From positions 186,001 through 250,000 of the forward strand of contig DRFO01000030.1 of assembly GCA_011050525.1 (NCBI GenBank): a stretch of 64,000 bases of DNA. The letters are read 5' to 3'. The notes beneath the pieces are model-generated. The model was not told where the DNA came from and did no database searches. It saw only the letters and a list, made by a program, of their open reading frames with translations. Below, piece by piece: positions 29,301 to 39,927 of this stretch. This stretch comes from Halopseudomonas xinjiangensis. GTDB taxonomy: Bacteria; Pseudomonadota; Gammaproteobacteria; Pseudomonadales; Pseudomonadaceae. Numbering within the stretch: the stretch's first letter is position 1; each line of letters opens with the position of its first letter. The position numbers and the translations under genes are program-made.

Positions 29301-30374
29301 TCAGCCCTCCCGGCTTTCGAAGTCGATGCGCGGGTCCACCAGGGTGTAGGCAATGTCGCCAATCAGTTTCACTACCAGTCCCAGCAAGGTGAAGATATAC
29401 AGCGTGCCGAACATCACCGGATAGTCGCGATTGATGGCCGCCTCGAAGCCCAGCAGTCCCAACCCGTCCAGGGAAAAGATGACCTCAATAAGCAGCGCGC
29501 CGGTAAAGAACACGCTGATCAGGGCAGAAGGAAAACCGGCGATAATCAAGAGCATGGCGTTACGGAACACATGGCCGTAAAGCACTCTGTGCTCGGCCAG
29601 ACCCTTGGCTCTGGCGGTGGTCACGTACTGCTTGCCTATCTCGTCAAGAAAGCAATTCTTGGTCAACATCGTCAGGGTCGCGAAGCTGCCGATAACCATG
29701 GCTGTGATCGGCAGGATCAGGTGCCACATGTAGTCCTTGAATTTGCCCCAGGCGTCCAGATCTTCCCAGTTGTTGGACGTCAGCCCACGCAGCGGAAACC
29801 AGTCGAAATAGCTGCCGCCAGCGAAGACCACGATCAGCAGGATCGCCAGAAGAAATCCCGGGATGGCGTAACCGACGATGATCAGCGAGCTGGTCCACAC
29901 ATCGAATGCCGAGCCATGGGTGATTGCCTTGCGTATTCCCAGGGGGATCGAGATGAGATAGGTAAGCAGGGTCGTCCAAAGGCCAAGGGAAATGGACACC
30001 GGCATCTTTTCCAGTATGAGATCGATCACGCTGGCGTCACGGAAGAAGCTGTCGCCGAAATCAAAGGTCATGTAGCCCTTGATCATCAACCAGAAACGTT
30101 CATGGGCCGGTTTGTCGAAACCATACATGCGCTTTATTTCTTCGATGATTTCAGGATCAAGCCCCTGGGCACCTCGATAAGTGCTACCGCTGGCGACCTC
30201 ACCCTGAGCGCTCCCGGAAATCCGACTGGTAGCGCCCTCGAACCCCTCCAGGTTGGCAATGGTCTGTTCTACAGGCCCGCCGGGTGCGGCCTGTATGATC
30301 AAAAAATTGACGAGTAATATGCCGAAGAGGGTAGGGATGATCAGTAGCAGGCGACGGACGATGTAGGCAAGCAT
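29301..30374 (-). CDS. nppB: Peptide-type ABC importer permease (NppB/YejB)
   Basis: Inner-membrane permease of 357 residues with the DppB-like N-terminus [19 protein letters not shown], a periplasmic segment (about 40-125) and the transport loop [23 protein letters not shown]. It ends with the characteristic [12 protein letters not shown]. It sits 4 nt downstream of the second binding-protein gene and abuts the partner permease gene, consistent with one operon encoding a heterodimeric channel. Confidence 0.93.
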   Translation of the reverse strand: MLAYIVRRLLLIIPTLFGILLVNFLIIQAAPGGPVEQTIANLEGFEGATSRISGSAQGEVASGSTYRGAQGLDPEIIEEIKRMYGFDKPAHERFWLMIKGYMTFDFGDSFFRDASVIDLILEKMPVSISLGLWTTLLTYLISIPLGIRKAITHGSAFDVWTSSLIIVGYAIPGFLLAILLIVVFAGGSYFDWFPLRGLTSNNWEDLDAWGKFKDYMWHLILPITAMVIGSFATLTMLTKNCFLDEIGKQYVTTARAKGLAEHRVLYGHVFRNAMLLIIAGFPSALISVFFTGALLIEVIFSLDGLGLLGFEAAINRDYPVMFGTLYIFTLLGLVVKLIGDIAYTLVDPRIDFESREG

Positions 30375-30378
30375 CAGC

Positions 30379-32406
30379 TCAACGTCTCCGCGGGCGCATG
30401 AGCATGGAAAGACCTAATGCCACGGCGGTCAGGAGGGTCCAGAACTGCCATGGCTGCAATGTGCTTGTTTCCGGTTGGCTGAGGACCAGGTTGGCCGAAG
30501 GCCGACCATCCGCTTCTTCGACGGCCTTGGTGCCGGCAGTCTCTTCTGGCTGGCCTTGCTCTGCGGTGTTGATTTGTTGTTCCGACTCGGCGACAGGGAG
30601 CGGCACCACTGGCGCGTCCGGTTTGCTCTGGTCCACCCACCAGGTAAACAGGCCCAGATCATAGCGGGGAGAAATCTCCGGGTGCTCGAACTTGTCCCAG
30701 TAGGCCACTCGATACACATCAGTATAGAAGTTGGGTACCAGGTAGTGCCCGGCGCGCAGGACTCGATCCAGCGCACGGGTGTGGGTGATGAGTGACTCGC
30801 GCGTTTCGGCCTGGATCAACCCATCAACCAATGTATCCACGGCTGGATCCATCAACCCCATGATATTGCGACTACCTGGATTGTCAGCGCTGGATGAATG
30901 CCAGTATTCGCGCTGTTCGTTTCCGGGAGAGTTCGACTGCCCGAACCCGCTGACGACCATGTCGAAGTCCCGCGAGCGCAGGCGATTGATGTATTGGGAT
31001 ACGTCGATCCGCCGAAGATCCATATTGATACCGAGTGAGGCGAGATTGCGCTTGAAGGGCAGCAGTACACGTTCAAAGTCGGCTTGCACCAATAGAAACT
31101 CGAAACTCAGGGGCTCGCCTTTTTCATTGATCAACTGGTCGTCTTCAATGTGCCAGCCAGCTTCTTGAAGCAACGCATAAGCTTGCCGCATCTGTTCTCG
31201 GATGTTTCCCGTGCCGTCGGTCTCAGGCGGAATATAAGCGGGCCCGAAGACTGCTTCCGGTAGCTGGTCACGCAATGGCTCCAGCAGCTGCAACTCCTCT
31301 TTCCCAGGGGAGCCTTCGGCGGCCAGCTCGGAATTGGCAAAAAAACTTGCGCTGCGGGTATAGGCATCGTGAAACAGTCTGCCGTTGGCCCATTCGAAAT
31401 CGAACAGTAGACTGATTGCCTGGCGAACGCGCCGGTCCTGGAAGTGCGGGTTTCTGAGATTGAAGACGAATCCCTGCATTCCCTGGGTATTGAGGTTAGG
31501 AATCTCTTCCTTGACGATTCGCCCTTCCTGCAGGGCTGGGCTGTCATAACCCGTAGCCCAGTTTCTTGCGCTGACTTCCTGATTGAAATCGAACTGCCCA
31601 GCCTTGAAGGCTTCCAACGCGACACCGGTGTCACGGTAGTAATCCACTACCACGCGATCAAAATTGAAAAAACCCCGGCGTACCGGAAGATCGACAGCCC
31701 AGTAGTCAGGCACCCGTTCATAGGTGATGGAGCGGCCGGGACGTACATCGCTTATGCGATAGGGCCCATTGCCTAGCGGATGCTCCAGGCCCGAGCTGTT
31801 GAAGTCCCGATCTGCCCAGTAGTGTTCCGGCAGTACCGGCAACTGACCGAGAACGAGGGGCAGTTCGCGGTTATGCCCATGATGAAAATGAAAGGTGACA
31901 CTGGTGTCACTATCTGCCACCACTTCTTTTACGTCAGCATAATAGGCGCGGTAAAAGGGCGCGCCATGTTCTATTAAGGTATTGAAAGTAAATACCACAT
32001 CGGCCGCCGTGACCTGCTCGCCATCATGAAAACGGGCCTGCGGTCGCAAATGAAAGCGAACCCAGGTGTTGTCGTCGGCGCGCTCGATCCGCTCCGCAAG
32101 GAGGCCGTATTCAGTGAAGGGCTCGTCCAGCGAGTGGAAGGTCAGGGTGTCATACAGCAGATCGAGCCGGTCAGCAGCGGCGCCCTTGCTGATAAAACCA
32201 TTGAGCGAGTCGAAGCTGCCAAAGCCTGACAATCTGAGCACTCCGCCTTTGGGTGCCTGCGGATTCACGTACTCGAAGTGGTCAAAATTCGCCGGGTACT
32301 TTGGTGGCTCCCCGTAAAGGGTCAAAGCATGACTGCCGGATGACGGGTCGGCCTGGGCCGCCACAGCAAGTAATAGAGCACAGCATCCGATTAATGTTTT
32401 CAGCAT
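30379..32406 (-). CDS. nppA2: Importer substrate-binding protein with C-terminal membrane anchor (NppA2/YejA-like)
   Basis: A family 5 extracellular solute-binding protein of 675 residues. It has a signal peptide ([19 protein letters not shown]) and the YejA-type start [20 protein letters not shown]. The body matches the neighbouring paralogue through [12 protein letters not shown] near residue 604. About 70 extra residues follow: an acidic, Ala/Glu-rich linker and then a hydrophobic helix (about 653-670, [15 protein letters not shown]) ending in RPRRR. That topology would tether the protein to the inner membrane, which is unusual for this family. Confidence 0.9.
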   Translation of the reverse strand: MLKTLIGCCALLLAVAAQADPSSGSHALTLYGEPPKYPANFDHFEYVNPQAPKGGVLRLSGFGSFDSLNGFISKGAAADRLDLLYDTLTFHSLDEPFTEYGLLAERIERADDNTWVRFHLRPQARFHDGEQVTAADVVFTFNTLIEHGAPFYRAYYADVKEVVADSDTSVTFHFHHGHNRELPLVLGQLPVLPEHYWADRDFNSSGLEHPLGNGPYRISDVRPGRSITYERVPDYWAVDLPVRRGFFNFDRVVVDYYRDTGVALEAFKAGQFDFNQEVSARNWATGYDSPALQEGRIVKEEIPNLNTQGMQGFVFNLRNPHFQDRRVRQAISLLFDFEWANGRLFHDAYTRSASFFANSELAAEGSPGKEELQLLEPLRDQLPEAVFGPAYIPPETDGTGNIREQMRQAYALLQEAGWHIEDDQLINEKGEPLSFEFLLVQADFERVLLPFKRNLASLGINMDLRRIDVSQYINRLRSRDFDMVVSGFGQSNSPGNEQREYWHSSSADNPGSRNIMGLMDPAVDTLVDGLIQAETRESLITHTRALDRVLRAGHYLVPNFYTDVYRVAYWDKFEHPEISPRYDLGLFTWWVDQSKPDAPVVPLPVAESEQQINTAEQGQPEETAGTKAVEEADGRPSANLVLSQPETSTLQPWQFWTLLTAVALGLSMLMRPRRR

Positions 32407-32430
32407 AGGGGCATCATTCGACCTTGGCGT

Positions 32431-34266
32431 CTATTCAGCAGATTTATCGATCCACCAGCTACGGATGGACAACGAATAGGGTGGTAGTTCCTTACTTTGC
32501 AGCCATGAACGGTGAGCTATGCGGTGGTAGTTTATATACCAGTTCGGGATTGTATAGTGCTCCCACAGCATAACCCTATCCAGCGCCTTTGCAGCAGCTA
32601 CCTGCTGGGGGCGGGTAGATGCCGACAGCAGATGTTCGATCATCTGATCAACAATGGGATTGTCGATTCCCGCATAGTTCCTGCCTCCTCGCACATTCCT
32701 CTGGCTGGAATGAAAATAGCCATATTGCTCCATGCCCGGCGAAAGGCCCTGTGGGAGAGTGGCGAGAATCATGTCGTAGTCGAACTGGTCGAGCCGGGAT
32801 CTATACTGTGCCCGGTCAACCGTACGAATGTGCATATCGATTCCCAGACGCGCGAGGTTGGTGCGGTAGGGTTGCAGGATTCGCTCCAGGCTGGAATTGA
32901 CCAGGAGTACTTCAAACACCAGCGGATCGCCATCGGCGTCCCGAAGGCGCCCTTGACGAAGTGTCCAGCCGGCCTCTGCGAATAGGTCAACTGCCTCTCT
33001 CAGGGTTGACCGCGGTATGCCGCGTCCATCAGTGATGGGCAGGGTGAAAGGTTCGCGGAACAGCTCGGGGTCCAGCTGCTCCCTGAACGGTTCCAGATAT
33101 AGAAATTCCTGGCCGGACGGGACATTAGCCGCAGCAAAGGGGCTGTTGGGATAATAACTCAGCGACCTTTCATAGGCGTTGTAGAACAGCACCCGGTTCG
33201 ACCATTCGAAGTCGAACAGCATCCCCAGGGCGCGGCGTATCTTGCGCTCATCGAAGGGCGAGCGCCGGGTATTGAAGAACAGTCCCTGAGTCGAGCTGGG
33301 GATGTCATGCGCGATCGCCCTCTGTTCGATTTTACCCTCATGCACCGCCGGAAAATCATAGGCATTGGCCCAGTTGCTGGCCTTGTGATCAAAATAGATG
33401 TCGAATTCGCCTGCCTTAAAGGCCTCGAACGCTACGCTGTTGTCACGGTAGAATTCTGCCTCCAGGCGGTCCACATTGTACTTGCCCTGATTGATAGGCA
33501 GATCTTTGCCCCAGTAATCTTCAACCCGTTCGAAAACCAGTCTACGCCCGGGTCGTACATGGGTAATACGGTAAGGCCCGCTGTTGAGTCCGGGCTCGAA
33601 TGTCGTCTCGCTGAACTCACGATCCTGCCAATAGTGTTCGGGCAAGACTGGCAACTCGCCCAGGCGCAATATGAGCAGCGGATTGTTGGTGCGATTGAAA
33701 ACGAACCGGATTCGGTGGCTCCCCAGGATGTCCACGCGCTGTATTTCCTGGAGCAGCGAGCGATAGTTCGGGTGGCCCTGTTCCTTAAGGGTTTCATAGG
33801 AAAACGCCACGTCCTGCGCCGTTATAGCAGTGCCGTCGTGAAAGCGGGCTTCAGGTCTCAAATTGAAAACCACCCAGCTCCTGTCGTCGGAGAATTCCAG
33901 CGTTTCGGCGATCAACCCGTAGGCGGAGTAGGGCTCGTCACCGGAGGGGTCGTACAGGCCGCTGCCTACCATCAACGGCTCATTGAGCTCGGTGACACCG
34001 TACTGGGCAAAGTTGCCGGTATTGACCGGGCTCGTTCCTTTCAACGTATAGGGATTGAGCGTGTTGAAGGTGCCGGAGCCCATCACTCGCAATGTGCCCC
34101 GCTTGGGCGCATCCGGGTTGACGTAATCAAGATGGGTGAAATCGGCAGGGTACTTGGGTAGGCCGTACAACGCATACCCGTGCTGCTTGTAAACCGTTGC
34201 GCTTGCAGTCGCCCACGGCAGGAACATCAATAACGAAACCAGAATGGATTTGCAGTAAAGCGTCAT
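32431..34266 (-). CDS. nppA1: Importer substrate-binding protein (NppA1/YejA-like)
   Basis: A periplasmic family 5 solute-binding protein of 611 residues, close to the usual YejA length. The signal peptide is MTLYCKSILVSLLMFLPWATASA, and the mature part starts VYKQHGYALYGLPKYPADF, similar to its downstream paralogue. It carries the family motifs RFHDGTAITAQDVAFSYETL and LNSGPYRI. ATG 34266 was preferred over the TTG at 34284 because the signal peptide then begins normally. It lies 24 nt upstream of the anchored paralogue and appears to be the first gene of the operon. Confidence 0.91.
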   Translation of the reverse strand: MTLYCKSILVSLLMFLPWATASATVYKQHGYALYGLPKYPADFTHLDYVNPDAPKRGTLRVMGSGTFNTLNPYTLKGTSPVNTGNFAQYGVTELNEPLMVGSGLYDPSGDEPYSAYGLIAETLEFSDDRSWVVFNLRPEARFHDGTAITAQDVAFSYETLKEQGHPNYRSLLQEIQRVDILGSHRIRFVFNRTNNPLLILRLGELPVLPEHYWQDREFSETTFEPGLNSGPYRITHVRPGRRLVFERVEDYWGKDLPINQGKYNVDRLEAEFYRDNSVAFEAFKAGEFDIYFDHKASNWANAYDFPAVHEGKIEQRAIAHDIPSSTQGLFFNTRRSPFDERKIRRALGMLFDFEWSNRVLFYNAYERSLSYYPNSPFAAANVPSGQEFLYLEPFREQLDPELFREPFTLPITDGRGIPRSTLREAVDLFAEAGWTLRQGRLRDADGDPLVFEVLLVNSSLERILQPYRTNLARLGIDMHIRTVDRAQYRSRLDQFDYDMILATLPQGLSPGMEQYGYFHSSQRNVRGGRNYAGIDNPIVDQMIEHLLSASTRPQQVAAAKALDRVMLWEHYTIPNWYINYHRIAHRSWLQSKELPPYSLSIRSWWIDKSAE

Positions 34267-34337
34267 GTGCGGCCGTTCAATCAAGGTCTGTCGTCACGCT
34301 AACATTCTAGGGTGATCAACGGAAGGGCGAAGACGGC

Positions 34338-35897
34338 TCAGAGTACACGCAAGATCAACTGCTGCCCAGGGTGTAACACAGGCCCCAGTTGGTTCCATTC
34401 TTTTATGTTGTTGATCTGGACGTTGTAGCGCCGGGCGATGCTGTAAAGCGAGTCGCCAGCCTTGACGATATAGGTCAGTTTGCGTCCCTGGGTCGACGAC
34501 GACGACGACGAGCTGCTGCCAGCCTGGCCTGGAAGCACAAGCTTTTGCCCTACGCTAAGGTTGGGGCCGCTCAGACTATTGTGCTGTCTGAGAGCGCTGA
34601 CGCTTAGCCCGTGCCGCTTGGCAATAGTCCAGAGATTATCACCGGGTTTGACCTGATAGGTAAAGTCTGCTGCGGTCAGCGTTTCCACCGCCGCAGGCCC
34701 AGGCGCGCCGCCGGCCGAGTGGGGAAGCATCAGGGTCTGGCCGATTCGGATGGTGTGTCCGTCTATATTGTTCACTTCTCGCAGAGCCCCAAGAGTCACC
34801 TGGTAGCGCCTGGCGATTTGTGACAGCGTATCGCCGGATCTAACGTTGTAGCGTTGGTAGCTGACACGCTCTCCGGCCGGTAACAGCGCGAGCGCTGTGC
34901 TGAACTGCTCGGCGGTCGCTACGGGAACTAGTAATTGATAAGGGCCCTGCGGGGCGGTAACGCGTTGCTTGAAGGCAGGGTTGAGGCTGAGTATTTCTTC
35001 GGTGGAAATGGAGGCCAGCTCAGCCGCCTTATGCAGGTCCAACTGCTCGTCAATGGTAATCTCAACGAAGTAGGGCGCATCTTCCAGAGCCGGGAGTGCC
35101 ATGTTGTACGATGCTGGGCTTTCAATAATTTGCGCCATGGCCAATAGTTTTGGCACGTAGTTCATGGTCTCGCGCGGCAACTGAAGATTCCAGTAATCGG
35201 TCGGCAATCCCAGGCTTTCGTTGCGCTTGATAGCACGCCCGACGCAGCCTTCGCCGCAGTTATAGGCGGCCATGGCAAGAAGCCAGTCGCCATCGAACAG
35301 TTTGTTGAGCCGGGTAAGATAATCCAGCGCAGCCTGGGTTGATGCGGTGACGTCTCGTCGGCCGTCATACCACCAGTCCTGGCGCAAGGAATACACTTTT
35401 CCGGTGGACGGAATGAACTGCCAGAGGCCTGCGGCGTGGGAACTTGAATAGGCCATTGGATTGTAGGAACTTTCGACGAACGGCAGCAGAGCCAATTCCA
35501 GCGGCATCTCTCTTGCGTCAATTTGCTCGACAACATAGTGCAGATATCGCTGCGAGCGCGCTGAGGCCAGTTCGAAATATCTAGGCTGGCTGGCAAACAC
35601 CAGACGCTGCTGATCGATCCGCGGATTGTCGATTACCGCTGGATCCAGCATGAAGCCGTTACGGATACGTGCCCACAGTGTATAAGGCTCGTTGGACTCG
35701 ATGGTCTGCAGACGGGCCAGGGCCTTGGCCTTGCGAGCATCTGAGCTGGCTATCTGACCGGACTGTCCAATACCGTTCGGATCGTTTGCAGTCTGGTGAT
35801 CAGAGGTCGTCTGACAGCCAGCCAGCGTAAGCAGCCCTAGCGCCAACAGCCCGTTTTTAAATGCAGAGGTCGTCCTGCTGACGGCGGTGATAAACAT
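34338..35897 (-). CDS. mltD: MltD, membrane-bound lytic murein transglycosylase D
   Basis: Cleaves peptidoglycan glycan strands, leaving 1,6-anhydro ends. The 519-residue protein is a predicted lipoprotein (lipobox LTLAGC, Cys28). The SLT domain has catalytic Glu142 in LLPFVESSYNP and the SHAAGLWQFIPSTG motif. Three LysM peptidoglycan-binding repeats follow, at about 343-390, 405-450 and 472-518 (YNVRSGDTLSQIARRY; YQVKPGDNLWTIAKRH; YIVKAGDSLYSIARRY). A poly-serine linker before the last LysM is encoded by a triplet-repeat tract near 34494-34515. Confidence 0.94.
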   Translation of the reverse strand: MFITAVSRTTSAFKNGLLALGLLTLAGCQTTSDHQTANDPNGIGQSGQIASSDARKAKALARLQTIESNEPYTLWARIRNGFMLDPAVIDNPRIDQQRLVFASQPRYFELASARSQRYLHYVVEQIDAREMPLELALLPFVESSYNPMAYSSSHAAGLWQFIPSTGKVYSLRQDWWYDGRRDVTASTQAALDYLTRLNKLFDGDWLLAMAAYNCGEGCVGRAIKRNESLGLPTDYWNLQLPRETMNYVPKLLAMAQIIESPASYNMALPALEDAPYFVEITIDEQLDLHKAAELASISTEEILSLNPAFKQRVTAPQGPYQLLVPVATAEQFSTALALLPAGERVSYQRYNVRSGDTLSQIARRYQVTLGALREVNNIDGHTIRIGQTLMLPHSAGGAPGPAAVETLTAADFTYQVKPGDNLWTIAKRHGLSVSALRQHNSLSGPNLSVGQKLVLPGQAGSSSSSSSSTQGRKLTYIVKAGDSLYSIARRYNVQINNIKEWNQLGPVLHPGQQLILRVL

Positions 35898-36047
35898 GAG
35901 CTAGCCCGTGAAAATTTGCCCGATTCTAGGTAGTCACCCCTGGTGGGTCAAGGAACTGGGTCACGGTAGCGGCGCAGCTGGCTCTTCTTGCGGTCGGCCT
36001 GTTCGCTGAAACGACCGGGACAGAAGGGCTGAGGATCAAGGGCGCGG

Positions 36048-36827
36048 TCAGAAATTATCTTTCCAGGCGCGGATGTTTGCGAATGTCTGCTCCCCTGGCT
36101 CCACAGAATCTTGCACGCGACTCGTCGCTGCTTTGATCACATCGGGATGCTCGGAACGCAGGAAGGGGTTGGTCAGCTTTTCCAGTCCGATAGTCGAAGG
36201 GAGGGTCATGCGGCCTGCTGCGCGCAGGTCGTTTACTACCTCAAGACGCACCTTTATGTCCTGATTGTCGGGTTCTACGGCATGGGCAAAGCGTAGATTT
36301 GCCTGGGTATATTCATGGGCGCAGTACACGAGTGTGTTATCGGGAAGGGCGGCCAGGCGTTGTAGCGAGGAGTGCATCTGTTGCGCGGTGCCTTCGAACA
36401 GGCGCCCGCAGCCACCGGCAAACAAGGTGTCGCCGCACAGAAGCCAGGGGTCTTTTTCATCATCGCAGAAGAAGGCGATGTGGCCGCTGGTGTGGCCCGG
36501 TACTGATATTACCTTTACCTTTTCACCAAACAGCGACACCTCGTCGCCGTCGCTCAACAGCCGATCAAGACCCTGCACCGGTTCGTCGGCGGGACCAAAG
36601 ACCTTGCAGCCGGTTGCAGCCTTGATTGTGCTCAAGCCGCCAGTATGGTCGCGGTGATGGTGGGTGATCAGCATGGTCGAAAGGCTGTATTCGGGATGTC
36701 TGCCCAGCCACTTGATGACGGGTATGGCGTCTCCCGGGTCGACGACGGCTACCTGGCTGGTATTGTCGTCGATGATCAGCCATATATAGTTATCCTGAAA
36801 AGCTGGTAAAGCGATGAACTGTGGCAT
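36048..36827 (-). CDS. gloB: GloB, hydroxyacylglutathione hydrolase (glyoxalase II)
   Basis: Hydrolyses S-D-lactoylglutathione to lactate and glutathione in methylglyoxal detoxification. The 259-residue metallo-beta-lactamase-fold protein shows the dinuclear metal motif THHHRDHTGG, then VPGHTSGHIAFF, CGDTLFAGGCGR and YCAHEYTQANLRFA. The start at 36827 gives the normal MPQFIALPAFQDNYIW. The ORF continues 99 residues upstream into the divergent gene without support. It is divergent from the methyltransferase gene, with 75 bp between the two starts. Confidence 0.95.
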   Translation of the reverse strand: MPQFIALPAFQDNYIWLIIDDNTSQVAVVDPGDAIPVIKWLGRHPEYSLSTMLITHHHRDHTGGLSTIKAATGCKVFGPADEPVQGLDRLLSDGDEVSLFGEKVKVISVPGHTSGHIAFFCDDEKDPWLLCGDTLFAGGCGRLFEGTAQQMHSSLQRLAALPDNTLVYCAHEYTQANLRFAHAVEPDNQDIKVRLEVVNDLRAAGRMTLPSTIGLEKLTNPFLRSEHPDVIKAATSRVQDSVEPGEQTFANIRAWKDNF

Positions 36828-36902
36828 GTTGGACGCGCCTTCTGGGATATTGTGTTTTATCTTATAGGAGGTGGGGCGCATCAAGCCAACCCCGGAGGCG
36901 AT

Positions 36903-37676
36903 ATGGCAATTCCAGGTATTTCCAGATCGATCAGCCAGGACGATCTCATCCGGCTGTTGAAAGTGGCGCGCGTCTGGCTTGACAGTCCCCCTGGGCAAAT
37001 GCTCATGGACAGCGAACGAGAGCTGATGCGCACTCAGTTGCAGCGCTGTTTCGGGCAACATCTGGTGCAGTACGGTCTTTCTCCCGACCTGCTGGATGTG
37101 GGGCGAAGCGTACTGCGTAATCACTGGCAGCTGGACCTGCTTGCCGATCGGTCAGCGATTCCAGTGGAAGAAACCCAATGGCCCTTTGCGCCGCAATCGC
37201 TGGACGTGGTTGTTTTGCATCACGGGTTGGATTTCTGTCTGTCGCCGCGTAGCGTTTTGCGCGAAGCGAGTCAGTCCGTCCGGGCGGGCGGGCATCTATT
37301 GATTTTTGGTTTCAATCCATGGAGCAGTTGGGGCATGAACCACATCGCGGGCCGAGGCTGGTTCAGTGAGGCCGGTTTCGTCCGTCCTTCACGACTGGTG
37401 GATTGGCTTGAGTTACTGGGTTTTGCGGTAGAGAAACGCATAGATGGGTGCTATCGTCCGCCCCTTGCGTCCCAACGTTGGCTGGATCGTCTGGAAGGTC
37501 TTGAAGATTTCGGCAGGCGTCATCAGTTATCCAACGGTGGTTTTTATTTTCTGATGGCCCGCCGCCAGGTGCTCGGAGTCACGCCGAAGCGCGAACGTGG
37601 CAGGGTCTTCCCCGCATTGACGCTGCCGCCCCTGGTAGCAGGCAGTCGCCGAGCGCATAAACGGAACGATAAATGA
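36903..37676 (+). CDS. Class I SAM-dependent methyltransferase
   Basis: A 257-residue protein of the methyltransferase 11 type, placed between gloB and rnhA as commonly seen in Pseudomonas and related bacteria (YafS-like). The Rossmann part has LLDVGRS where the SAM-binding glycine motif is expected, [19 protein letters not shown] and [14 protein letters not shown]. The glycine-rich motif is degenerate, and I do not know the substrate. The start at 36903 follows GGAGGC and fits better than the upstream TTG at 36852. Its TGA overlaps the rnhA ATG, so the two are translationally coupled. Confidence 0.82.
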   Translation: MAIPGISRSISQDDLIRLLKVARVWLDSPPGQMLMDSERELMRTQLQRCFGQHLVQYGLSPDLLDVGRSVLRNHWQLDLLADRSAIPVEETQWPFAPQSLDVVVLHHGLDFCLSPRSVLREASQSVRAGGHLLIFGFNPWSSWGMNHIAGRGWFSEAGFVRPSRLVDWLELLGFAVEKRIDGCYRPPLASQRWLDRLEGLEDFGRRHQLSNGGFYFLMARRQVLGVTPKRERGRVFPALTLPPLVAGSRRAHKRNDK

Positions 37677-38134
37677 GTCATACAATCGAGATTTTTACCG
37701 ACGGAGCCTGCAAAGGAAACCCAGGCCCTGGCGGGTGGGGGGTGTTGTTGCGGCTTGGCGAGCATGAAAAGACTCTGTTTGGCGGCGAGCTGCAGACGAC
37801 CAACAACCGCATGGAGCTCACCGCCGCGATTCGTGGCCTCCAGGCGCTGAAGAAACAGGCGAACGTGTTGCTGACCACTGATTCGGAATATGTGATGAAG
37901 GGCATTCGCGAATGGATGCCGAATTGGAAGAAGCGTGGCTGGAAAACCGCGAGCAAGCAGCCGGTAAAAAACGTGGACCTGTGGAAGGAGCTCGATGAAC
38001 TGGTGAACCAGCATCAGGTCGAATGGCGCTGGGTCAAGGGGCATAGCGGCCATCCGGAAAACGAGCTGGCTGACGAACTGGCGAATCTGGGTGTGGAACA
38101 GGTGTTGGCAGGGCGGAGCACACAAAATGCGTGA
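37673..38134 (+). CDS. rnhA: RNase HI
   Basis: Degrades the RNA strand of RNA-DNA hybrids, for example R-loops and primers. The 153-residue protein has all four acidic catalytic residues at the E. coli positions: Asp10 ([14 protein letters not shown]), Glu48 (NNRMELTA), Asp70 (LTTDSEYV) and Asp134 (NELADELA). The ATG shares ATGA with the end of the methyltransferase gene, and its 3' end overlaps dnaQ by 8 nt on the same strand, so the three genes form a tight unit. Confidence 0.96.
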   Translation: MSHTIEIFTDGACKGNPGPGGWGVLLRLGEHEKTLFGGELQTTNNRMELTAAIRGLQALKKQANVLLTTDSEYVMKGIREWMPNWKKRGWKTASKQPVKNVDLWKELDELVNQHQVEWRWVKGHSGHPENELADELANLGVEQVLAGRSTQNA

Positions 38135-38852
38135 AGTGGTGCTGGATACCGAAACGACCGGTATTGAGGTGAGGGAAGGCCACCGGATCATCGAAATCGG
38201 CTGCGTGGAACTGCTCGACAGACGTCTTACTGGACGCCATTTTCATGTTTACATCAATCCGCAGCGGGAGGTCGACGAGGGCGCCTTCGCCGTGCATGGC
38301 ATCAGCGACGAATTTCTGACGGACAAGCCGCTCTTCGCTGACGTCGTCGACGACTTCATGCAGTTCGTCAACGGCGCTCGCCTGGTTATTCACAACGCCG
38401 CCTTCGACGTCGGCTTTCTGAACGCAGAACTATCGCGCTTGAATGCCGGTCACGGCGAGATGGCCGATTATTGCGGCGTTGTCGATACGCTGCTGATGGC
38501 GCGGGAGAAGCATCCTGGTCAGCGCAACAGTCTGGATGCTCTGTGCAAGCGGTACGGAGTAGACAACTCCCAGCGTGACCTGCACGGCGCCTTGCTGGAT
38601 GCCGAGATCCTGGCAGATGTCTATCTGATCATGACAGGTGGCCAGACAGCCCTGTCCCTGGCAGGCCAGGGCGCCGAGCAGGACAGCGACGGCGATGGTA
38701 TCGGTATTATTCGCCGGCTGGATCCTGAGACTCGCCCGCGACTGAAGATCATACAGGCCAGCGAAGAAGACCTCGTTGCCCATGCCGAACGGCTTGCCGC
38801 GATCGAGAAGACGGCCGGCTTCGCCTTGTGGAACGGAGCGCCCGCCGACTGA
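38127..38852 (+). CDS. dnaQ: DnaQ, DNA polymerase III epsilon (proofreading) subunit
   Basis: The 3'-5' exonuclease of the replicative polymerase core. The 241-residue protein shows Exo [10 protein letters not shown] (Asp7, Glu9), Exo [16 protein letters not shown] and Exo III-epsilon [19 protein letters not shown]-terminal tail, thought in this family to bind the alpha subunit, follows. The ATG at 38127 follows a GGAG site and lies within the rnhA 3' end. In many bacteria rnhA and dnaQ are instead divergent, so the co-directional overlap reflects the Pseudomonas arrangement. Confidence 0.95.
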   Translation: MREVVLDTETTGIEVREGHRIIEIGCVELLDRRLTGRHFHVYINPQREVDEGAFAVHGISDEFLTDKPLFADVVDDFMQFVNGARLVIHNAAFDVGFLNAELSRLNAGHGEMADYCGVVDTLLMAREKHPGQRNSLDALCKRYGVDNSQRDLHGALLDAEILADVYLIMTGGQTALSLAGQGAEQDSDGDGIGIIRRLDPETRPRLKIIQASEEDLVAHAERLAAIEKTAGFALWNGAPAD

Positions 38853-39072
38853 CAGGCTGGGTTCAGCGATTCACGGCTATGTATAAGCTCCCCCTTCCTA
38901 AGCCCGGCAGAATTCATTGCTAAACTAGGTCGTGCACCTTTTTCAGGCATGCCTTTGGCTGCGGAGCTTGATATAGTCCGGTCAAGACTTACAAAAATAA
39001 GCGAACGGGCCGGTCGGCTGCGGTGATGTCACGCTCATGACGCTGCAATGCCCCTGAAGGAGTAGCCATTAA

Positions 39073-39885
39073 ATGCCTGAGTGTCAGACTTTGCTGGTAG
39101 AACAGCTCGGCAAGATAGTACACGTGCAAATCAATCGTCCAGACAAGGTCAACGCCATGAACGCGGCGTTCTGGGACGAGGTGATTGAGGTGTTTGACTG
39201 GATAGATCAGACCGACGCTGTACGAGTTGTGGTAATTTCCGGCGCGGGTAAACATTTTTCCGCCGGGATCGATCTGACGCTGCTAGCCCAGGCGGCCAAT
39301 CAGATGACCGCGGACATCGGACGTAATGCCGAGCTCATACGCAGAAATATTCTCCGTCTGCAGGCTTCCTTCAATGCGATCGACCACTGCCGAAAACCAG
39401 TCATCGCTGCGATCCATGGATACTGCATCGGCGGCGCAATCGATCTGGTTTCAGCATGCGACATGCGTTACGCCACGGAGGATGCGCATTTCTCCATCAA
39501 GGAGATCGACATGGGCATGGCTGCGGACGTGGGCACATTGCAACGATTGCCGCACCTGATCGGCGATGGCATGATGCGAGAGCTTGCTTATACAGGTCGG
39601 GCCTTTGACGGGGTCGAGGCTGCCAGAATCGGCTTGGTCAACAGGCTGTATGCTTCACCCGCAACACTCCTTGCAGGCGTAATGTCACTGGCTGGCGAGA
39701 TTGCCGCCAAATCGCCACTTGCCGTTCGCGGTACCAAGGAAATGATACGTTACGCCCGCGACCACAGTGTGGACGACGGGCTCAACTATATTGCCAGCTG
39801 GAATGCGGCTATGCTGCAGTCTGACGATCTGAAGATTGCGATGACTGCTCACATGACCAAGAAGACTGCTGACTTCGCGGACTGA
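39073..39885 (+). CDS. Crotonase, probable delta3,5-delta2,4-dienoyl-CoA isomerase
   Basis: A 270-residue enoyl-CoA hydratase/isomerase-superfamily enzyme. The CoA-binding and oxyanion-hole elements are GAGKHFSAGIDL and AAIHGYCIGGAIDLVSACD. The segment FSIKEIDMGMAADVGTLQRLP is strikingly like dienoyl-CoA isomerase (ECH1), keeping its acidic residues in place of the Glu pair of hydratases. This suggests a role in beta-oxidation of odd-position unsaturated acyl chains, but a hydratase cannot be excluded. The ATG follows GAAGGAG. The 220 bp upstream hold no gene and presumably carry the promoter. Confidence 0.85.
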   Translation: MPECQTLLVEQLGKIVHVQINRPDKVNAMNAAFWDEVIEVFDWIDQTDAVRVVVISGAGKHFSAGIDLTLLAQAANQMTADIGRNAELIRRNILRLQASFNAIDHCRKPVIAAIHGYCIGGAIDLVSACDMRYATEDAHFSIKEIDMGMAADVGTLQRLPHLIGDGMMRELAYTGRAFDGVEAARIGLVNRLYASPATLLAGVMSLAGEIAAKSPLAVRGTKEMIRYARDHSVDDGLNYIASWNAAMLQSDDLKIAMTAHMTKKTADFAD

Positions 39886-39927
39886 GACAACAGTCTGTTT
39901 GCAGGGACGATGGGGAGACGGAATGCG

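Noticed and set aside
29298..30317. A 339-codon open frame opposite the permease gene nppB
   Set aside because: It mirrors the permease gene exactly and has a His/Gln-rich composition with no known domain.
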